A stretch of 64,000 bases of DNA from Cladorhizidae sp. MBARI D1340-BT2 (GCA_028752905.1 JAQNBH010000004.1:39364336-39428335); one strand, 5' to 3'. Shown: positions 10,860 through 20,502, numbered from the stretch's first letter. Program-made: numbers and translations. The notes: generated by a model from the letters alone, not told the origin.

Positions 10860-11860
10860 GATGCCAACATGATATGTGAGCACTTCTGTAGCTTGCCAAG
10901 CTGTAAATCCATGCTGGAAGACCATTAAGACCCCTCTTAATTTTATCTCTGTCCCCAAATGTTGCTTTGTGCCAAATCGGCATCGATATTGTCAGCCGGC
11001 AAGGGACTCAAATATCTCATTTTAGCAGTCGACTACCTATCAAAATGGAATGAAAGTCATGCCTTCACAGACAAGGCAGCATCGGTCTCTGAATTTGATT
11101 TTGAAGAGGCAGCATTGGTCTCTGAATTTGATTTTGAAGAAGCTATCTGTCGCCACAGATGTTCCAATATTCAAATATATGATTGTAGCAGAGAATATGT
11201 AAATGCTGTGTCAAGTGAGCTTCAGCGCTTGACGGGAATCCAGCAATGAGGGACAAGTGCTTATTACCCTTAGTATGGACTTATCGGGAGGCAAAATCAG
11301 CCATGAAAGACGTTATTAGAAATTCTTGAGAGTAATCCAGGGAATTGACCTCAACACATTTTCCCCCCATGGACATTGGTGCATAAGATGACAGTCCATA
11401 CTTCAAATAAGATGGTCCCGTTTTTATGGTCAATGGAAGGCGAACAGTTCTTCCTATTGGTGTGTGTCTGAAGGGCAATAACAGCAACAATTCTGCCAAA
11501 GACACAGCTGAAGATGACAAAGAAAATGGGGATACTTTCAGTGATGACGTATTCCAGTTCGATCAAGCTGAAATTAAGGAGATCTTCTCAAAATCCGCAT
11601 CTGCATCTCGCAAGTCAATCTGAAAACTGACTATGATAAATGGCAGCCAGGGAGATATAGGACTCATTTTCAAGAAGGTGATCGTGTGCTGCTGAATGAA
11701 CGAAGAGTCAACAGAAAGGGAGAAAAGAAGCAGTTACCCTATCATGGGCCGTATGTCATTAAAGAAATATTCGTGAACCATACTTGCTACAGAATGTGAA
11801 CATTCAGCAAGTATTGAAGGAAGGGAAAAAACCTGCCTCTTTAAAATCATTCTGGAAGAG
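10860..11860 (+). pseudogene. Gypsy/GIN-type integrase relic
   Basis: At 10959-11249 the frame reads LKYLILAVDYLSKWNESHAF and TDKAASVSEFDFEEA, then ICRHRCSNIQIYDCSREYVN and ELQRLTGI. These match the catalytic core of gypsy or GIN/KRBA2-like integrases: the VDYFSKW segment, then the second motif region (usually D-x-G-R-E-F, here DCSREY). A 33-bp in-frame duplication repeats the VSEFDFEEA codons. Downstream pieces in other frames include LKTDYDKWQPGRYRTHF and KKQLPYHGPYVIKEIF, which resemble the integrase C-terminal SH3-like end. Stops and shifts are frequent. Upstream (10290-10860) I see only weak, broken similarity. Confidence 0.65.
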
Positions 11861-12213
11861 AGAGATGGAAACCACCCCTGGAGATGATGACGATGAGAAG
11901 ACTCATTGCATCTGCTGAAGATGATAATGATCGAAGAATGACAATGAGAAGAATAAAGATGAACAAATGAGGTAAAAAAATGTGAAGGATCAAGTCGATT
12001 TGGGTGAATGTTCAGAAGAGAGTGAGATTGCAACAAAAGATGATTCATTGGTCAGTTCAGCTGTATCACTTGAAGGTCTTGTGCATCACAAAATTTCTGG
12101 AATCAACCCAATACTTAAGTAAAAATTTTAGTTGCTTATAGGGAAAGTCATTGTATCATAATCTACACTTTGTCAACTGAGAGTTCGTAATTATTGTTGT
12201 TCATACTTCATGG

Positions 12214-12409
12214 CAGGGTTTCATTTAGGGGGGGGGGCAGGGGGGGTAGGGGGGCATGGCTGCCCCCTCTTGGAACCTTTTTGCCCCCCTTGGAAATTGT
12301 ATTATTAAAATTCTTATTGATGTTGATACGTGCTTGACATCATGCCCCCCCTTAATATCCAGATTCCTCCAGTTCCCCCCTTGGGGACAATTTTCTATAT
12401 GAAACCCTG
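12214..12409. mobile_element. 196-bp hAT-type MITE
   Basis: The ends are inverted: CAGGGTTTCATTTAGGGGG on the left and ATGAAACCCTG on the right. Five bases, CATGG, are duplicated on both sides (12209-12213 and 12410-12414). The interior is G- and C-rich with no coding capacity. The same CAGGGTTTCAT terminus flanks the full hAT element at 46483-49804, which also has a 5-bp duplication. This MITE is probably a deletion derivative mobilised by that family. Confidence 0.82.
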
Positions 12410-12463
12410 CATGGGATGGCTGATCAATGGTATTCATTAGCATATCAGCCCACATCTGTACAG

Positions 12464-12785
12464 CTATGTTGTTCTGCTCACTCTGCGGCCAAGCTCTTTC
12501 AAAAAGTGTAAAGTCCCCAGGCCGAAAGTCCCTGATGTCTCCACAGCCACTGGTTGGAAGAAGTGAGAGGGGTTCATGTTCGAGTACTTTGCCCTCTTCT
12601 TCGTTTCAGCCATAGCACCTGCCTCACTGGTTGCACTTGAATGGGCATAGGTGTCTGTGCAGGTAGCGTCCCATACCAACAGCTTGCCATACCCCCAAGG
12701 AACCATTGTTATACCGTCAGTTTCAATCACTCCTATATGTCCCTGAAGGTTCCAGCCGAGATGGAATTTTGGCTGCAGACAGGGC
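12464..12785 (-). pseudogene. LINE reverse transcriptase, C-terminal part (left of the LTR insertion)
   Basis: The - strand reads VIETDGITMVPWGYGKLLVW, DATCTDTYAHS, KKRAKYSNMNPSHFFQPVAV and ETSGTFGLGTLHFLKELGRR. This is the C-terminal region that follows the reverse transcriptase in a family of animal non-LTR retrotransposons (the ..V.LVPW..GK.LVWDATC.DT.. block and the ..PVAVETSG.FG..T..FL.ELGRR block). It is the direct continuation of the fragment at 17007-18119. The 5-bp duplication ATGGT/ACCAT rejoins the two in the LINE frame. Small frameshifts are present. Confidence 0.82.
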
Positions 12786-12790
12786 ATGGT

Positions 12791-12973
12791 TAGACAATAA
12801 CCACCCTTACATGTATAAACATTGTTACGTACGACCCTTTACCTCACACACGACTCCTTTACCTCGCGCATGCATACTAGCACACATTCATTCGCTATAC
12901 ACATTTCCTACTGATAACTTGTTGAACTCGTCCAGTTGCATCAGCTAGGTGAATAGCTTACTGAGCTTAACTA
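12791..12973 (+). repeat. 5' LTR (183 bp)
   Basis: Starts TAGACAATAACC and ends GCTTAACTA. The segment 12890-12903 (ATTCGCTATACACA) is the exact complement of the 14 nt that follow the LTR, so transcripts probably start near 12890, which would make U3 about 99 bp and R-U5 about 84 bp. I see no strong TATA box or AATAAA signal. Confidence 0.95.
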
Positions 12974-12987
12974 TGTGTATAGCGAAT
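12974..12987 (+). promoter_or_regulatory. Predicted self-priming primer-binding site
   Basis: The 14 bases TGTGTATAGCGAAT begin at the first base after the 5' LTR, where a primer-binding site belongs. They are the perfect reverse complement of 12890-12903 inside the LTR (15 bp if the last LTR base is counted). I do not see a tRNA 3'-end complement here. Fold-back of the RNA 5' end on the PBS is the known priming mode of Tf1 and related chromoviruses. Applying it to this element is inference. Confidence 0.75.
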
Positions 12988-13078
12988 CTTCGATAGTGAT
13001 TGGTAGTACCTAGCCCCGCCCGAAGAAGTTAGGAGGGGGACCGTTGTTCGATATTTCCAATTACCGCCCACCCGCCTA

Positions 13079-16000
13079 ATGGCTGTTGACTGCCCATACC
13101 CCGGCTGCGACTTCTCGACACCAGCAGAGTTGATCCCCGTGGTGACTGCGGCCGTGCTGAATGGACACATGCTGATCCACAGCCAGGCGACCCGGGCTAA
13201 GCCCACCCCGGTCAAGCGCCCAGAGATAACGGCCGGGGGCACCACTGAAGCCTGGCACTACTTTGCCACCAGATGGAGGGCATACTCCATGGCAGTAAGA
13301 CTAACGGGCACTGATGTGGCCATCCAGCTGCTCGAGTGCCTCGAGCCGAAGCTAAGAAGGGACGTCACCCGCAATGCGGTGGACCCTTTACCCATTGAAG
13401 ATTTTTCGGAGACAGACCTCCTCGCTGCCATCAAGGCCCTTGCAGTGCGGGAGGAGAACCCGAAAGTGGCCAGGGTCGCCCTCTCCCGCATGGTGCAGGA
13501 CCGGGGGGGGGAACCCATTCGCTCGTTCGCTGCCCGCCTCCGAGGCCAATCTGAGGTGTGCAGGTTCACACAAAAGTGCTCTGGCTGTGAAGTCGTCAAC
13601 AGCCAAGGGGAGCAAAGAGTTGCCGATCAACTCTGCATCGGCCTGGCAGATGTAGATATTCAGGAAGATCTCCTAAAAGACACAAACCAAAACATGACTG
13701 TCGAGGAGACAATCAGGTTTGTCGAGGTGAGGGCCGCAGGCAAGCGGTCCGCGGTCACCATCACCACACCCACCTCGACAGACTCATTGGGTGACGACCA
13801 TGACCAAGGGGATGCTATCAATAGCGCGTACCGACGCCAACAGAGACAGCCAAACCCAGTCACACCAAGGACAACACAGACCTGGACCCAACGCCGCTCA
13901 CCCATCTCCCACACACACCCCCGGAACCTGCCCCAACAGAACAGAGGGCAACCCAGCAACACCACCCGCCCCAAGATCAACCCGAAGGCAGTGTGTTGCT
14001 TCTGTGGCCACCAAGGCCACGGTAAGAGGGAACGGACAGCGGTGCGAAGGCTCGAATGCCCCGCCTTTGGCTCCACTTGCTCCTCCTGTGGTAGACAACA
14101 CCACTACGCACAGATGTGCTGGTCGAGACAGGCGGAGCAAGAGAGCGCGATCTCCGAGACAGTGGCAACCATGACCGAGGGATCGCTACCACACCAATCG
14201 TGGGACTCCAGCACCATGACCTGGACCCAACGCCGCTCCCCGCCCCAACCCAACATGGAGGTGAGAGTCTCGTCCCACCGAGAGGATTTCAGGGCCCACG
14301 GCCACACCCTCAGGGTAGAAAGGCACAATATCGCCACCACAGCCCTAGCTGACACGGGGTGCCAGAGCTGTCTGGCAGGCCCAGCCCTCATGAAGGAACT
14401 GCTCCTTACTGACCACGACCTGGTCCCGGCCACGCTCCTCATGAGCTCCGCCAGTGGCAACCCCCTCCCCATCAAGGGTGCCGCTCTCCTCAGAATATCC
14501 ACCCACTCAGGCCGTGAAACGCGGCAGATGGTATACTTCAGCGACCTGGCCTCCAAACTATATCTCAGCCTGGCCAGCTGCATCGATCTGGGACTGATTC
14601 ACACGGAGTTTCCCCTCTGCAAGCAGACGCCACCTTCGAGAGACGGCACGGATGCATGGGCGACCCCGAATCGGCCCCCACCCCCTGAAGTCGCGAACCT
14701 GCAGACCAGAACTATGGACAGCCCCTCGACACCTGTGGTGAGCAAACCTTCCCATAACCAACCCAGACCCTGCTCATGCCCCACCCGTGCCCCGCCCCCT
14801 GTCAGACCCACCTCCCTGCCATTCCCTGGCACTGAGGCCAACCGTCACAGGCTTGAACGTCACTTGCTGGACTTATACTCAGCAAGTGCGTTCAATGTCT
14901 GTGAGCATCAACCCCTTCCCATGATGTCAGGCCCCCCCCTCTCCCTCAACATTGACCCCAACGCCATCCCCAAACCCTGCCACAACCCCATTGATATCCC
15001 AATTCATTGGCAGGACGAGGTGAAGGCCGGCCTTGACCGGGACGTCCGCCTCGGCGTGCTGGAGAAGGTCCCCCTGGGTACGCCCGTCACTTGGTGCCAC
15101 CGTATGGTCATCTGCACCAAGAAGGACGGGTCACTCAGGAGGACCATCAACCTTCAACCACTCAACCAACACGCCACGCGCGAGACCCATCACTGCCCAT
15201 CCCCATTCCATCAGGCAAGAGCCGTTCCAGGCAACACCAAAAAGACCATCTTCGACGCCTGGAACGGCTACCACTCCGTGGCCCTCAAAGAAGCTGACCG
15301 CCATTACACCACCTTCATCACCCCCTGGGGAAGGTACCGCTACTGCTCGGCCCCCCAGGGGTACATCGCCTCAGGTGATGCCTACACGGCCAGGTACGAT
15401 GCCCTCGTCGCCAACGTGATGTCGAAGACCAAATGCATCGACGACGCTCTGCTTTGGTCGGACGACATCACGGGAGCATTCCACCAGGCGACTGAGTGGC
15501 TCCACATCTGTGCCGTGAACGGCATCACCCTGAACCCGCGCAAATTCCGCTTTGCCCAGGACAGAGTGGAGTTTGCCGGGTTCGACATCACCCCCTCCGA
15601 AGTACGACCAGCTCCGAGGTTCCTCAACTCTATCACCGACTTCCCCACCCCAGCAAGCATCACGGACATCCGCGCCTGGTTCGGCTTCGTGAACCAGGTC
15701 GCCTATGCATTTTCCCTCACCGCCACCATGTTGCCATTCAGGGCCCTCCTGAAGCCCACCTCACCATTCCTCTGGACACCAGCCCTGGACCACGCGTTCC
15801 AGGCATCCAAGTCGGAGATTGTAGAGAAGATTCGCGACGGGGTGGCCATATTCGACCGAAACCGCCCAACCTGCCTGGCAACAGACTGGAGCAAAGACGG
15901 GATAGGGTACTGGCTATTCCAGAAGCACTGCCAGTGCCCATCCCGGGAGCTCTGTTGTCGGGAGGGTTGGCGCGTCACCCTTGTGGGTTCCAGGTTTACC

Positions 16001-16687
16001 CACCCTGCCGAGTCCCGCTACGCCCCTGTGGAGGGTGAGGCTCTGGCAGTGGCGGATGCCTTAGACAAAGCCCGGCACTTCGTCCTCGGGTGCAGCGATC
16101 TAGTGGTAGCTGTAGACCACAAGCCCCTCCTCAAACTGTTCGGGGATCGCTGCCTCGAGGACATACCTAACCCACGCCTCCGCAACATCAAGGAGAAGAC
16201 CCTCCGGTACCGGTTCCGGATGGTGTACATTCCTGGCGTTAAGAACCTCACCAGCGATGCCCTCTCACGCCACCCATCCGGAACCCGGACGCCTCCCCAG
16301 CTCCACCTCCCCGATGATGTTGCGAATCCCAGCCCAGCCTGTCCGGGCAGCCCTGCCTCCACACTCTGCGCCATCACCAATACCACCTCTGCGCATATAG
16401 ACGAGTCCGGCCTCTCCACCGCCGTCTGCAAGGCAATCCTCTTCAATCCCCATCAGCTGGGAGCACCTCCAGACAGCCATCGCCCCCTCAACCGATACCC
16501 CAGACCAAACTGCCCCCTACTACACCGGGGATACCTGTACATCCACCATCAACATCAACAAAGCCAACCGGACGCAAGCCCGCCCTGCTGGCTACCCCGG
16601 CAGACGGACGATCATACGCCTCCGTCGCCGGCACCGGAACCCCGCCTCATCGCCCCACCCAGACCGCCCAGAAAACCCTGGCCTTGA
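13079..16687 (+). CDS. Gag-Pol polyprotein of the gypsy-type retrotransposon, integrase lacking
   Basis: A 1202-aa uninterrupted frame starts at the first ATG after the leader. Residues about 5-35 form a C2H2-like finger (CPYPGCDFS ... NGHMLIH). Residues about 305-350 hold zinc-knuckle motifs (CCFCGHQGHG and CSSCGRQHHYAQMC), marking Gag/nucleocapsid. The protease motif is LADTGCQSCLAG (about 420). Reverse transcriptase spans about 640-860, with VTWCHRMVICTKKDGSLRRT, YHSVALKEADRHYTTF and the catalytic box CIDDALLW in place of the usual Y/F-V-D-D. RNase H follows with ATDWSKDGIGYW, EGEALAVADAL, VDHKPLL and SDALSRHP (about 930-1065). No integrase HHCC or DDE motif follows; the last 130 residues are Pro-rich and out of register. 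Acts in cytoplasmic particles to copy the element's RNA. Confidence 0.95.
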   Translation: MAVDCPYPGCDFSTPAELIPVVTAAVLNGHMLIHSQATRAKPTPVKRPEITAGGTTEAWHYFATRWRAYSMAVRLTGTDVAIQLLECLEPKLRRDVTRNAVDPLPIEDFSETDLLAAIKALAVREENPKVARVALSRMVQDRGGEPIRSFAARLRGQSEVCRFTQKCSGCEVVNSQGEQRVADQLCIGLADVDIQEDLLKDTNQNMTVEETIRFVEVRAAGKRSAVTITTPTSTDSLGDDHDQGDAINSAYRRQQRQPNPVTPRTTQTWTQRRSPISHTHPRNLPQQNRGQPSNTTRPKINPKAVCCFCGHQGHGKRERTAVRRLECPAFGSTCSSCGRQHHYAQMCWSRQAEQESAISETVATMTEGSLPHQSWDSSTMTWTQRRSPPQPNMEVRVSSHREDFRAHGHTLRVERHNIATTALADTGCQSCLAGPALMKELLLTDHDLVPATLLMSSASGNPLPIKGAALLRISTHSGRETRQMVYFSDLASKLYLSLASCIDLGLIHTEFPLCKQTPPSRDGTDAWATPNRPPPPEVANLQTRTMDSPSTPVVSKPSHNQPRPCSCPTRAPPPVRPTSLPFPGTEANRHRLERHLLDLYSASAFNVCEHQPLPMMSGPPLSLNIDPNAIPKPCHNPIDIPIHWQDEVKAGLDRDVRLGVLEKVPLGTPVTWCHRMVICTKKDGSLRRTINLQPLNQHATRETHHCPSPFHQARAVPGNTKKTIFDAWNGYHSVALKEADRHYTTFITPWGRYRYCSAPQGYIASGDAYTARYDALVANVMSKTKCIDDALLWSDDITGAFHQATEWLHICAVNGITLNPRKFRFAQDRVEFAGFDITPSEVRPAPRFLNSITDFPTPASITDIRAWFGFVNQVAYAFSLTATMLPFRALLKPTSPFLWTPALDHAFQASKSEIVEKIRDGVAIFDRNRPTCLATDWSKDGIGYWLFQKHCQCPSRELCCREGWRVTLVGSRFTHPAESRYAPVEGEALAVADALDKARHFVLGCSDLVVAVDHKPLLKLFGDRCLEDIPNPRLRNIKEKTLRYRFRMVYIPGVKNLTSDALSRHPSGTRTPPQLHLPDDVANPSPACPGSPASTLCAITNTTSAHIDESGLSTAVCKAILFNPHQLGAPPDSHRPLNRYPRPNCPLLHRGYLYIHHQHQQSQPDASPPCWLPRQTDDHTPPSPAPEPRLIAPPRPPRKPWP

Positions 16688-16797
16688 CGCCCGCCATCAA
16701 CCCCCCCAAGAACCCCAACCCAGCGGCCGCGCTGAGACGCAGCAAGAGAGGAGCAAAACCAGTCGTACGCTACGGACAGAGAACTATCAGTCCCCCT
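16440..16797 (+). pseudogene. Remnant of the integrase-region tail in shifted frames
   Basis: In frames other than the main one, ISWEHLQTAIAPSTD at about 16451-16495 resembles the linker that precedes integrase in gypsy Pol proteins. From about 16496 a frame reads through ALRRSKRGAKPVVRYGQ to a TAA at 16795-16797, like the basic R-R-S-x-R tail that ends gypsy Pol. The integrase between these two blocks is absent. I infer an internal deletion near 16495 plus a frameshift upstream of it. Confidence 0.55.
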
Positions 16798-16805
16798 TAA
16801 GACGG

Positions 16806-16818
16806 ACTTGGGGGTAGA
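16806..16818 (+). promoter_or_regulatory. Candidate polypurine tract
   Basis: The bases directly before the 3' LTR are ACTTGGGGGTAGA. The G-rich purine run abutting the LTR start is where plus-strand priming should occur. The tract is short and interrupted by a T. Confidence 0.45.
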
Positions 16819-17001
16819 TAGACAATAACCACCCTTACATGTATAAACATTGTTACGTACGGCCCTTTACCTCACACACGACTCCTTTACCTCGCGCATG
16901 CATACTAGCACACATTCATTCGCTATACACATTTCCTACTGATAACTTGTTGAACTCGTCCAGTTGCATCAGCTAGGTGAATAGCTTACTGAGCTTAACT
17001 A
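16819..17001 (+). repeat. 3' LTR (183 bp)
   Basis: Matches the 5' LTR at 182 of 183 positions, with G at 16862 against A at 12834. Followed by the target duplication ATGGT at 17002-17006. Confidence 0.96.
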
Positions 17002-17006
17002 ATGGT

Positions 17007-18119
17007 GAATAATGTCATTGAGTGAGGAGTGGCGGAAATGGCGGCATTCACTATGTCTGCAGCTAAGGCCATGAGTTGCAAGAGAATCCACATAGGAACC
17101 ATAGTGATGACATAAAAATTATGAGGTTTGCACAGGGAGCATCCAAGCATAAGTCCCACTGCCACCCGGATGGTGTTGTCATCCATGCGTAGCCCTAAAG
17201 ACAAACAAGGGGGTGCATTCAACCACACACCTGACTCTTGAGTTGATGCAGACAAAAGACGAGCACATGCTCTCCCATCTTGGGAATTCTCCAACAGCTT
17301 GTTTGCGGTTGCTGTCACTCGCGCAGAATCCCATGCCTTCTGGAGTCTGGAGATGTTGGCCAGTGCCTTCAGGGGATGGTGTGTCATGGCCAATGGACCA
17401 CAATGCCTTGGCCTCTTCCTGGTAAGGTGTGGATGTGGAACTCTGAAGCTGTGGGGGGAGGATGTGAGAAACCAACTAGCAGCTGATGCAAAAAGGCAGA
17501 CGGTGCAAGCTGCACTGCACTTCTAATTCCCAGGCCTCCATTCTTCACTGGTAGTGTTGCTTTAGTCCAGGCAGGGTATTCTTCATTAAAGTGGATGTTC
17601 ACGATCCTACAGGTTGTCGTACTCCTGGAGCTTTGGTGATAGGAAGCATGGTGAGGTCCGCAGGTTATACAATAGTTTTGGAATGGCAAAGGAGTGGCGG
17701 AGCAATAGGATGGCATCATGGGAGAAGAGGTATTTCAGTCTCTCTCCCATCATCCCCAACATCTCGATCTTTTCTTGTAGTATGGCAGAGATGCAGGAGA
17801 TGTTACCTAATGAGGAGCCCAGTAGGGTTGCTTTCTTTGGGTCTCTCACACAAGCATTTGGCAGAGCACATAGCAATGTTCCTCTCATAGCATAGTCTGA
17901 GCAGATGATCTCCGACTTGTGATGGTTTAGATGGAGACCTAGTTTGGCACCCTCCCTCTCGATCAGGTCTAGGTCATGCAGCACATCCTCCACTTTGCCT
18001 CCCAGTGTGCCATCATCCAGGTAGAACAGACACAACTCAGACTTTAGGTGGCTGCATAACTGGTGAATTGTAAGGCAGAATAGGAGTGGGCCGAATGGGT
18101 CACCTTGCTGCATACCCTA
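17007..18119 (-). pseudogene. 5'-truncated LINE reverse transcriptase (right of the LTR insertion)
   Basis: The - strand starts at MQQGDPFGPLLFCLTIHQLC and contains the catalytic box CLFYLDDGTLGG, then KLGLHLNHHKSEIICSD, GSSLGNISCISAIL, KIEMLGMMGERLKYL and LLRHSFAIPKLLYNLRTSPC. Further pieces (WTKATLPVKNGGLGIRSAVQ, QESGVWLNAP, RMDDNTIRVAVGLMLG) continue after frameshifts. The order is palm, thumb and C-terminal domain of a non-LTR retrotransposon. Everything upstream of the QQGDP motif is missing, so the copy is 5'-truncated, as usual for LINEs. It continues at 12785 on the far side of the LTR element. Broken by several shifts. Confidence 0.85.
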
Positions 18120-18179
18120 TGCAGATTGTTATTATTATTATTGTTGTTATTATTAGGTACACACGCACTAAAAAATATT

Positions 18180-18747
18180 AGCTGCCCACACACCTAAAAA
18201 GAGATGGCACAGAGTCATGCTGGGATTCTGGAAGAAACTGACAAGTTACACAGAGAGTTTCAAAAGTAGAGGTTGTAGGATGGTATATACTGGGAACAGG
18301 AATGCAAAATGTGTCAGCAACTGCTAGAAAGTATGAAGTCGACAGAAAGAGAGTATATAGAGAGTGGAATGAAAAATATGATGCATTGATTGATGCCAAC
18401 ATTGGTGGGGGGAAGAAGAACAGGAAACTGCATGATGGAGGAGCAACCTTCAGCCAACAAGTGGACTCTGACGTCTTCGATTACCTAGAATTGGAGCTTT
18501 CCGAAGGCAGGACTGTTCTGAACAAAGACCTCCTGGAGAAATCCTTGCACATTGCTCAGAGCTTATCAAGGCTTACATCTTCCATATGGCTGCGTGGCTG
18601 GAAGAAAAGTGGAATGTTGGTTCCAGGTGTAGAACAAATACAATCACAAAAGGAGTGCCAGCTTTCCCATTTTCGGAGAACCATCTTCCGATACCGAGAC
18701 TATAGAAATTTAGAAATTGGCAACATGAATCAGGCAATGTGCAGGTA
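18180..18747 (+). pseudogene. Pogo-type transposase N-terminus (HTH and CENPB-like domain)
   Basis: From about 18302 the frame reads SATARKYEVDRKRVYREWNE, GGGKKNRKLHDGGATFSQQV, FDYLELELSEGRTVLNKDLL and SSIWLRGWKKSGMLVPG. This is a helix-turn-helix followed by a CENP-B-type domain (the R-x-V-x-x-K-D-L and the W-L-x-x-W-K-x-x segments), typical of pogo-like transposases and genes derived from them. It ends near the Merlin insertion at 18758. A matching C-terminal piece lies at 21730-21981, and the DDE core is not found. A captured gene is possible but I see no evidence for it. Confidence 0.65.
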
Positions 18748-18757
18748 AGCATTGTTT

Positions 18758-20502
18758 GGATCAAGTGTCGTTTACGACTCCAGCCATCAAAAAATTCGTG
18801 CGCGTTTTTTTAACGTTTACGCACGCGCGTTTTGGGTGTCTTAAAAAAAAATAAAAAAATTTAACCGTGCCGCGTTTTTTAAAGTTGACGTACGGGCGGG
18901 GGTACACGTGGGAATTGAATTATTTTTTTGGTGATTTGAAGGGGGTAGTCTTTTTTCATGAAATATCATCCAAATAAAAATATCTGCATTGCAGCTGATT
19001 TGGAGGGGGTAGTCTTTTTTCATGAAATATCATCCAAATAAAAATATCAAATAAATAATAATACAATCAAACAGGGTATTGGGTTTTAATTTCTGTTAAA
19101 ATGTTATTGTAAGTTAAAGCTACAGTTGGTCCGTTTCTCTCCCGCCACATAAACTCATCCAGGTAGGATGGGAGCTGGTGGCGATGCACTCCTTTCATCC
19201 TCTTTAGCTTCACCTTCAACTGCACAATATAATAATTATTGTTAAAATTTAAAAAAATACTTGTTGTTAAAATAAAATAAAATTATGTTCCACAAACCAT
19301 ACCCTGTTCCAATATGATTTTGGGTGTGCACACCCGTACTCTGATCCACAAACTCAATCGAGTGGTTCACAGTTTCATGTGCCACAATCCCAGGCAGAGT
19401 AGCCACCTGCCTATAGGCTGCCCACTGGTCAGAATAGATTATCGATCCAGGTGCAGCATTGGCCTGGATAATGGGTAGCAAGGTGGCTGCATCCCTCTTA
19501 TCCATGTAACCTAAATAAATTTCATTGAATTAAAATCTTTGAAATAGGCACAATACGTTTATCAAGTGTACCAAGAGCAGGCGTATGCACCGTGTCAACC
19601 ATCCCAAAAATCCAAGTCTCCTTAGTAGTGGGCGGCCTCTATGATGCTAAACAGTCAATACCGAAAGTGATCATCCATTCAAGTATATCAATGTTACAGT
19701 GATACCTTCGGTTTGTGCGTGAACTGTGACTCGTCTATTTGAATAACGGATCCAACACCACCAAGCACAATCTGTGTTCGACATAGTGCTGTAGAGCAGA
19801 CTTCCCTCAGCCACTGGTACACATTTATTGCACTTTTCTTGCTGCAGCCAGACTCATCTGCTGCATCTAATACAGGGTACTGTCTCACCCACCAATATAT
19901 CAATAGGAGCCATGTCTGAAGGACCATGTGCGATTTGGAGAAAAAATCCCATGCAGAATTGATCGAAGAGATTTACAACTAGGGCATGCCCAAGTTTTGC
20001 CATCCTTCAGGTCGCTTTTTTTCCTCATCATCATTGAAATACTACACCTATACACGGGTATAACATAGTATAATAATTATGTGATGTCTTATAACATAGT
20101 ATTATAATTATGTGATGTCTTATCTGGAACATGAAAAAGATAGACCTTATCTTACCTGGAACATGAAAAATCAATCGCTACTGTTCAGATAGCCCATAAC
20201 CTCTTCAGTAGTTCCAAATGCAGCAGGAGCAATGGACCTCAGTGTTGCCATAATGATGCTTCTTGCGGTATTTCCCACGTGTACCGCCGCCCGTGCGTCA
20301 ACTTAAAAAAACGCGGCACGGTGGAGAAAAAAAATAATAAAAAAAATTAAAAAAATAATAATAAAATTAAAAAAATTAATTAATAAAAAGACACCCAAAC
20401 GCGCGTGCGTAAAAAACGCGCACGATTTTTTTTTATGGCTGGAGTCGTAAACGACACTTTTTTTCTCCTTTTTTTTTCCCTGTAAAAAACGACACTTGAT
20501 CC
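18758..20502 (-). mobile_element. Merlin (IS1016-like) DNA transposon
   Basis: The left end GGATCAAGTGTCGTTTACGA is mirrored at the right end near 20490-20502 (AAACGACACTTGATCC). Longer inverted blocks include the ACGACTCCAGCC stretch, a GCGCG-rich stretch and a ccgcg/gtacacgtggg stretch (18877-18912 against 20277-20316). The right end seems to contain an extra T-rich insertion. The - strand codes for a Merlin transposase. A 60-70-bp block with GGAGGGGGTAGTC is tandemly duplicated near the left end (18937-19050). Target duplications could not be settled because a second copy begins immediately at about 20503. Confidence 0.82.
19090..19927 (-). CDS. Merlin transposase with short introns
   Basis: Exon pieces on the - strand read WLLLIYWWVRQYPVLDAADE, SAINVYQWLREVC and LGGVGSVIQIDESQFTHKPK (first catalytic Asp), then RPPTTKETWIFGMVDTVHTP, then MDKRDAATLLPIIQANAAPG, SIIYSDQWAAYRQV (second Asp) and HSIEFVDQSTGVHTQN, then VKLKRMKGVHRHQLPSYLDE and FMWRERNG. 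The gap from 19705 to 19639 fits a 67-bp GT-AG intron, and 19571 to 19511 a 61-bp GT-AG intron, both keeping the frame. The last junction (about 19302 to 19220) has GT and AG but I could not make the frame join, so the copy may be dead. The order matches IS1016/Merlin DDE enzymes. Confidence 0.8.

Larger units (their letters stand above)
12791..17001 (+). mobile_element. Young gypsy-type LTR retrotransposon
   Basis: The two 183-bp LTRs (12791-12973 and 16819-17001) differ at a single position (A at 12834, G at 16862). A 5-bp target duplication ATGGT lies at 12786-12790 and 17002-17006. LTRs begin TAG and end CTA. The interior has one long gag-pol frame plus an out-of-frame C-terminal tail, and is clearly richer in G and C than the AT-rich surroundings. 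It was inserted into an older LINE copy. The near-identical LTRs imply recent insertion. Confidence 0.96.

Noticed and set aside
12225..12455. 76-aa - strand frame over the MITE
   Set aside because: It crosses the MITE border and is Pro/Gly-biased because of the G/C tracts.
13258..16480. Numerous open frames antisense to or overlapping the retrotransposon Gag-Pol
   Set aside because: High GC content removes stops in the shadow frames. The Gag-Pol frame alone has recognisable domains.
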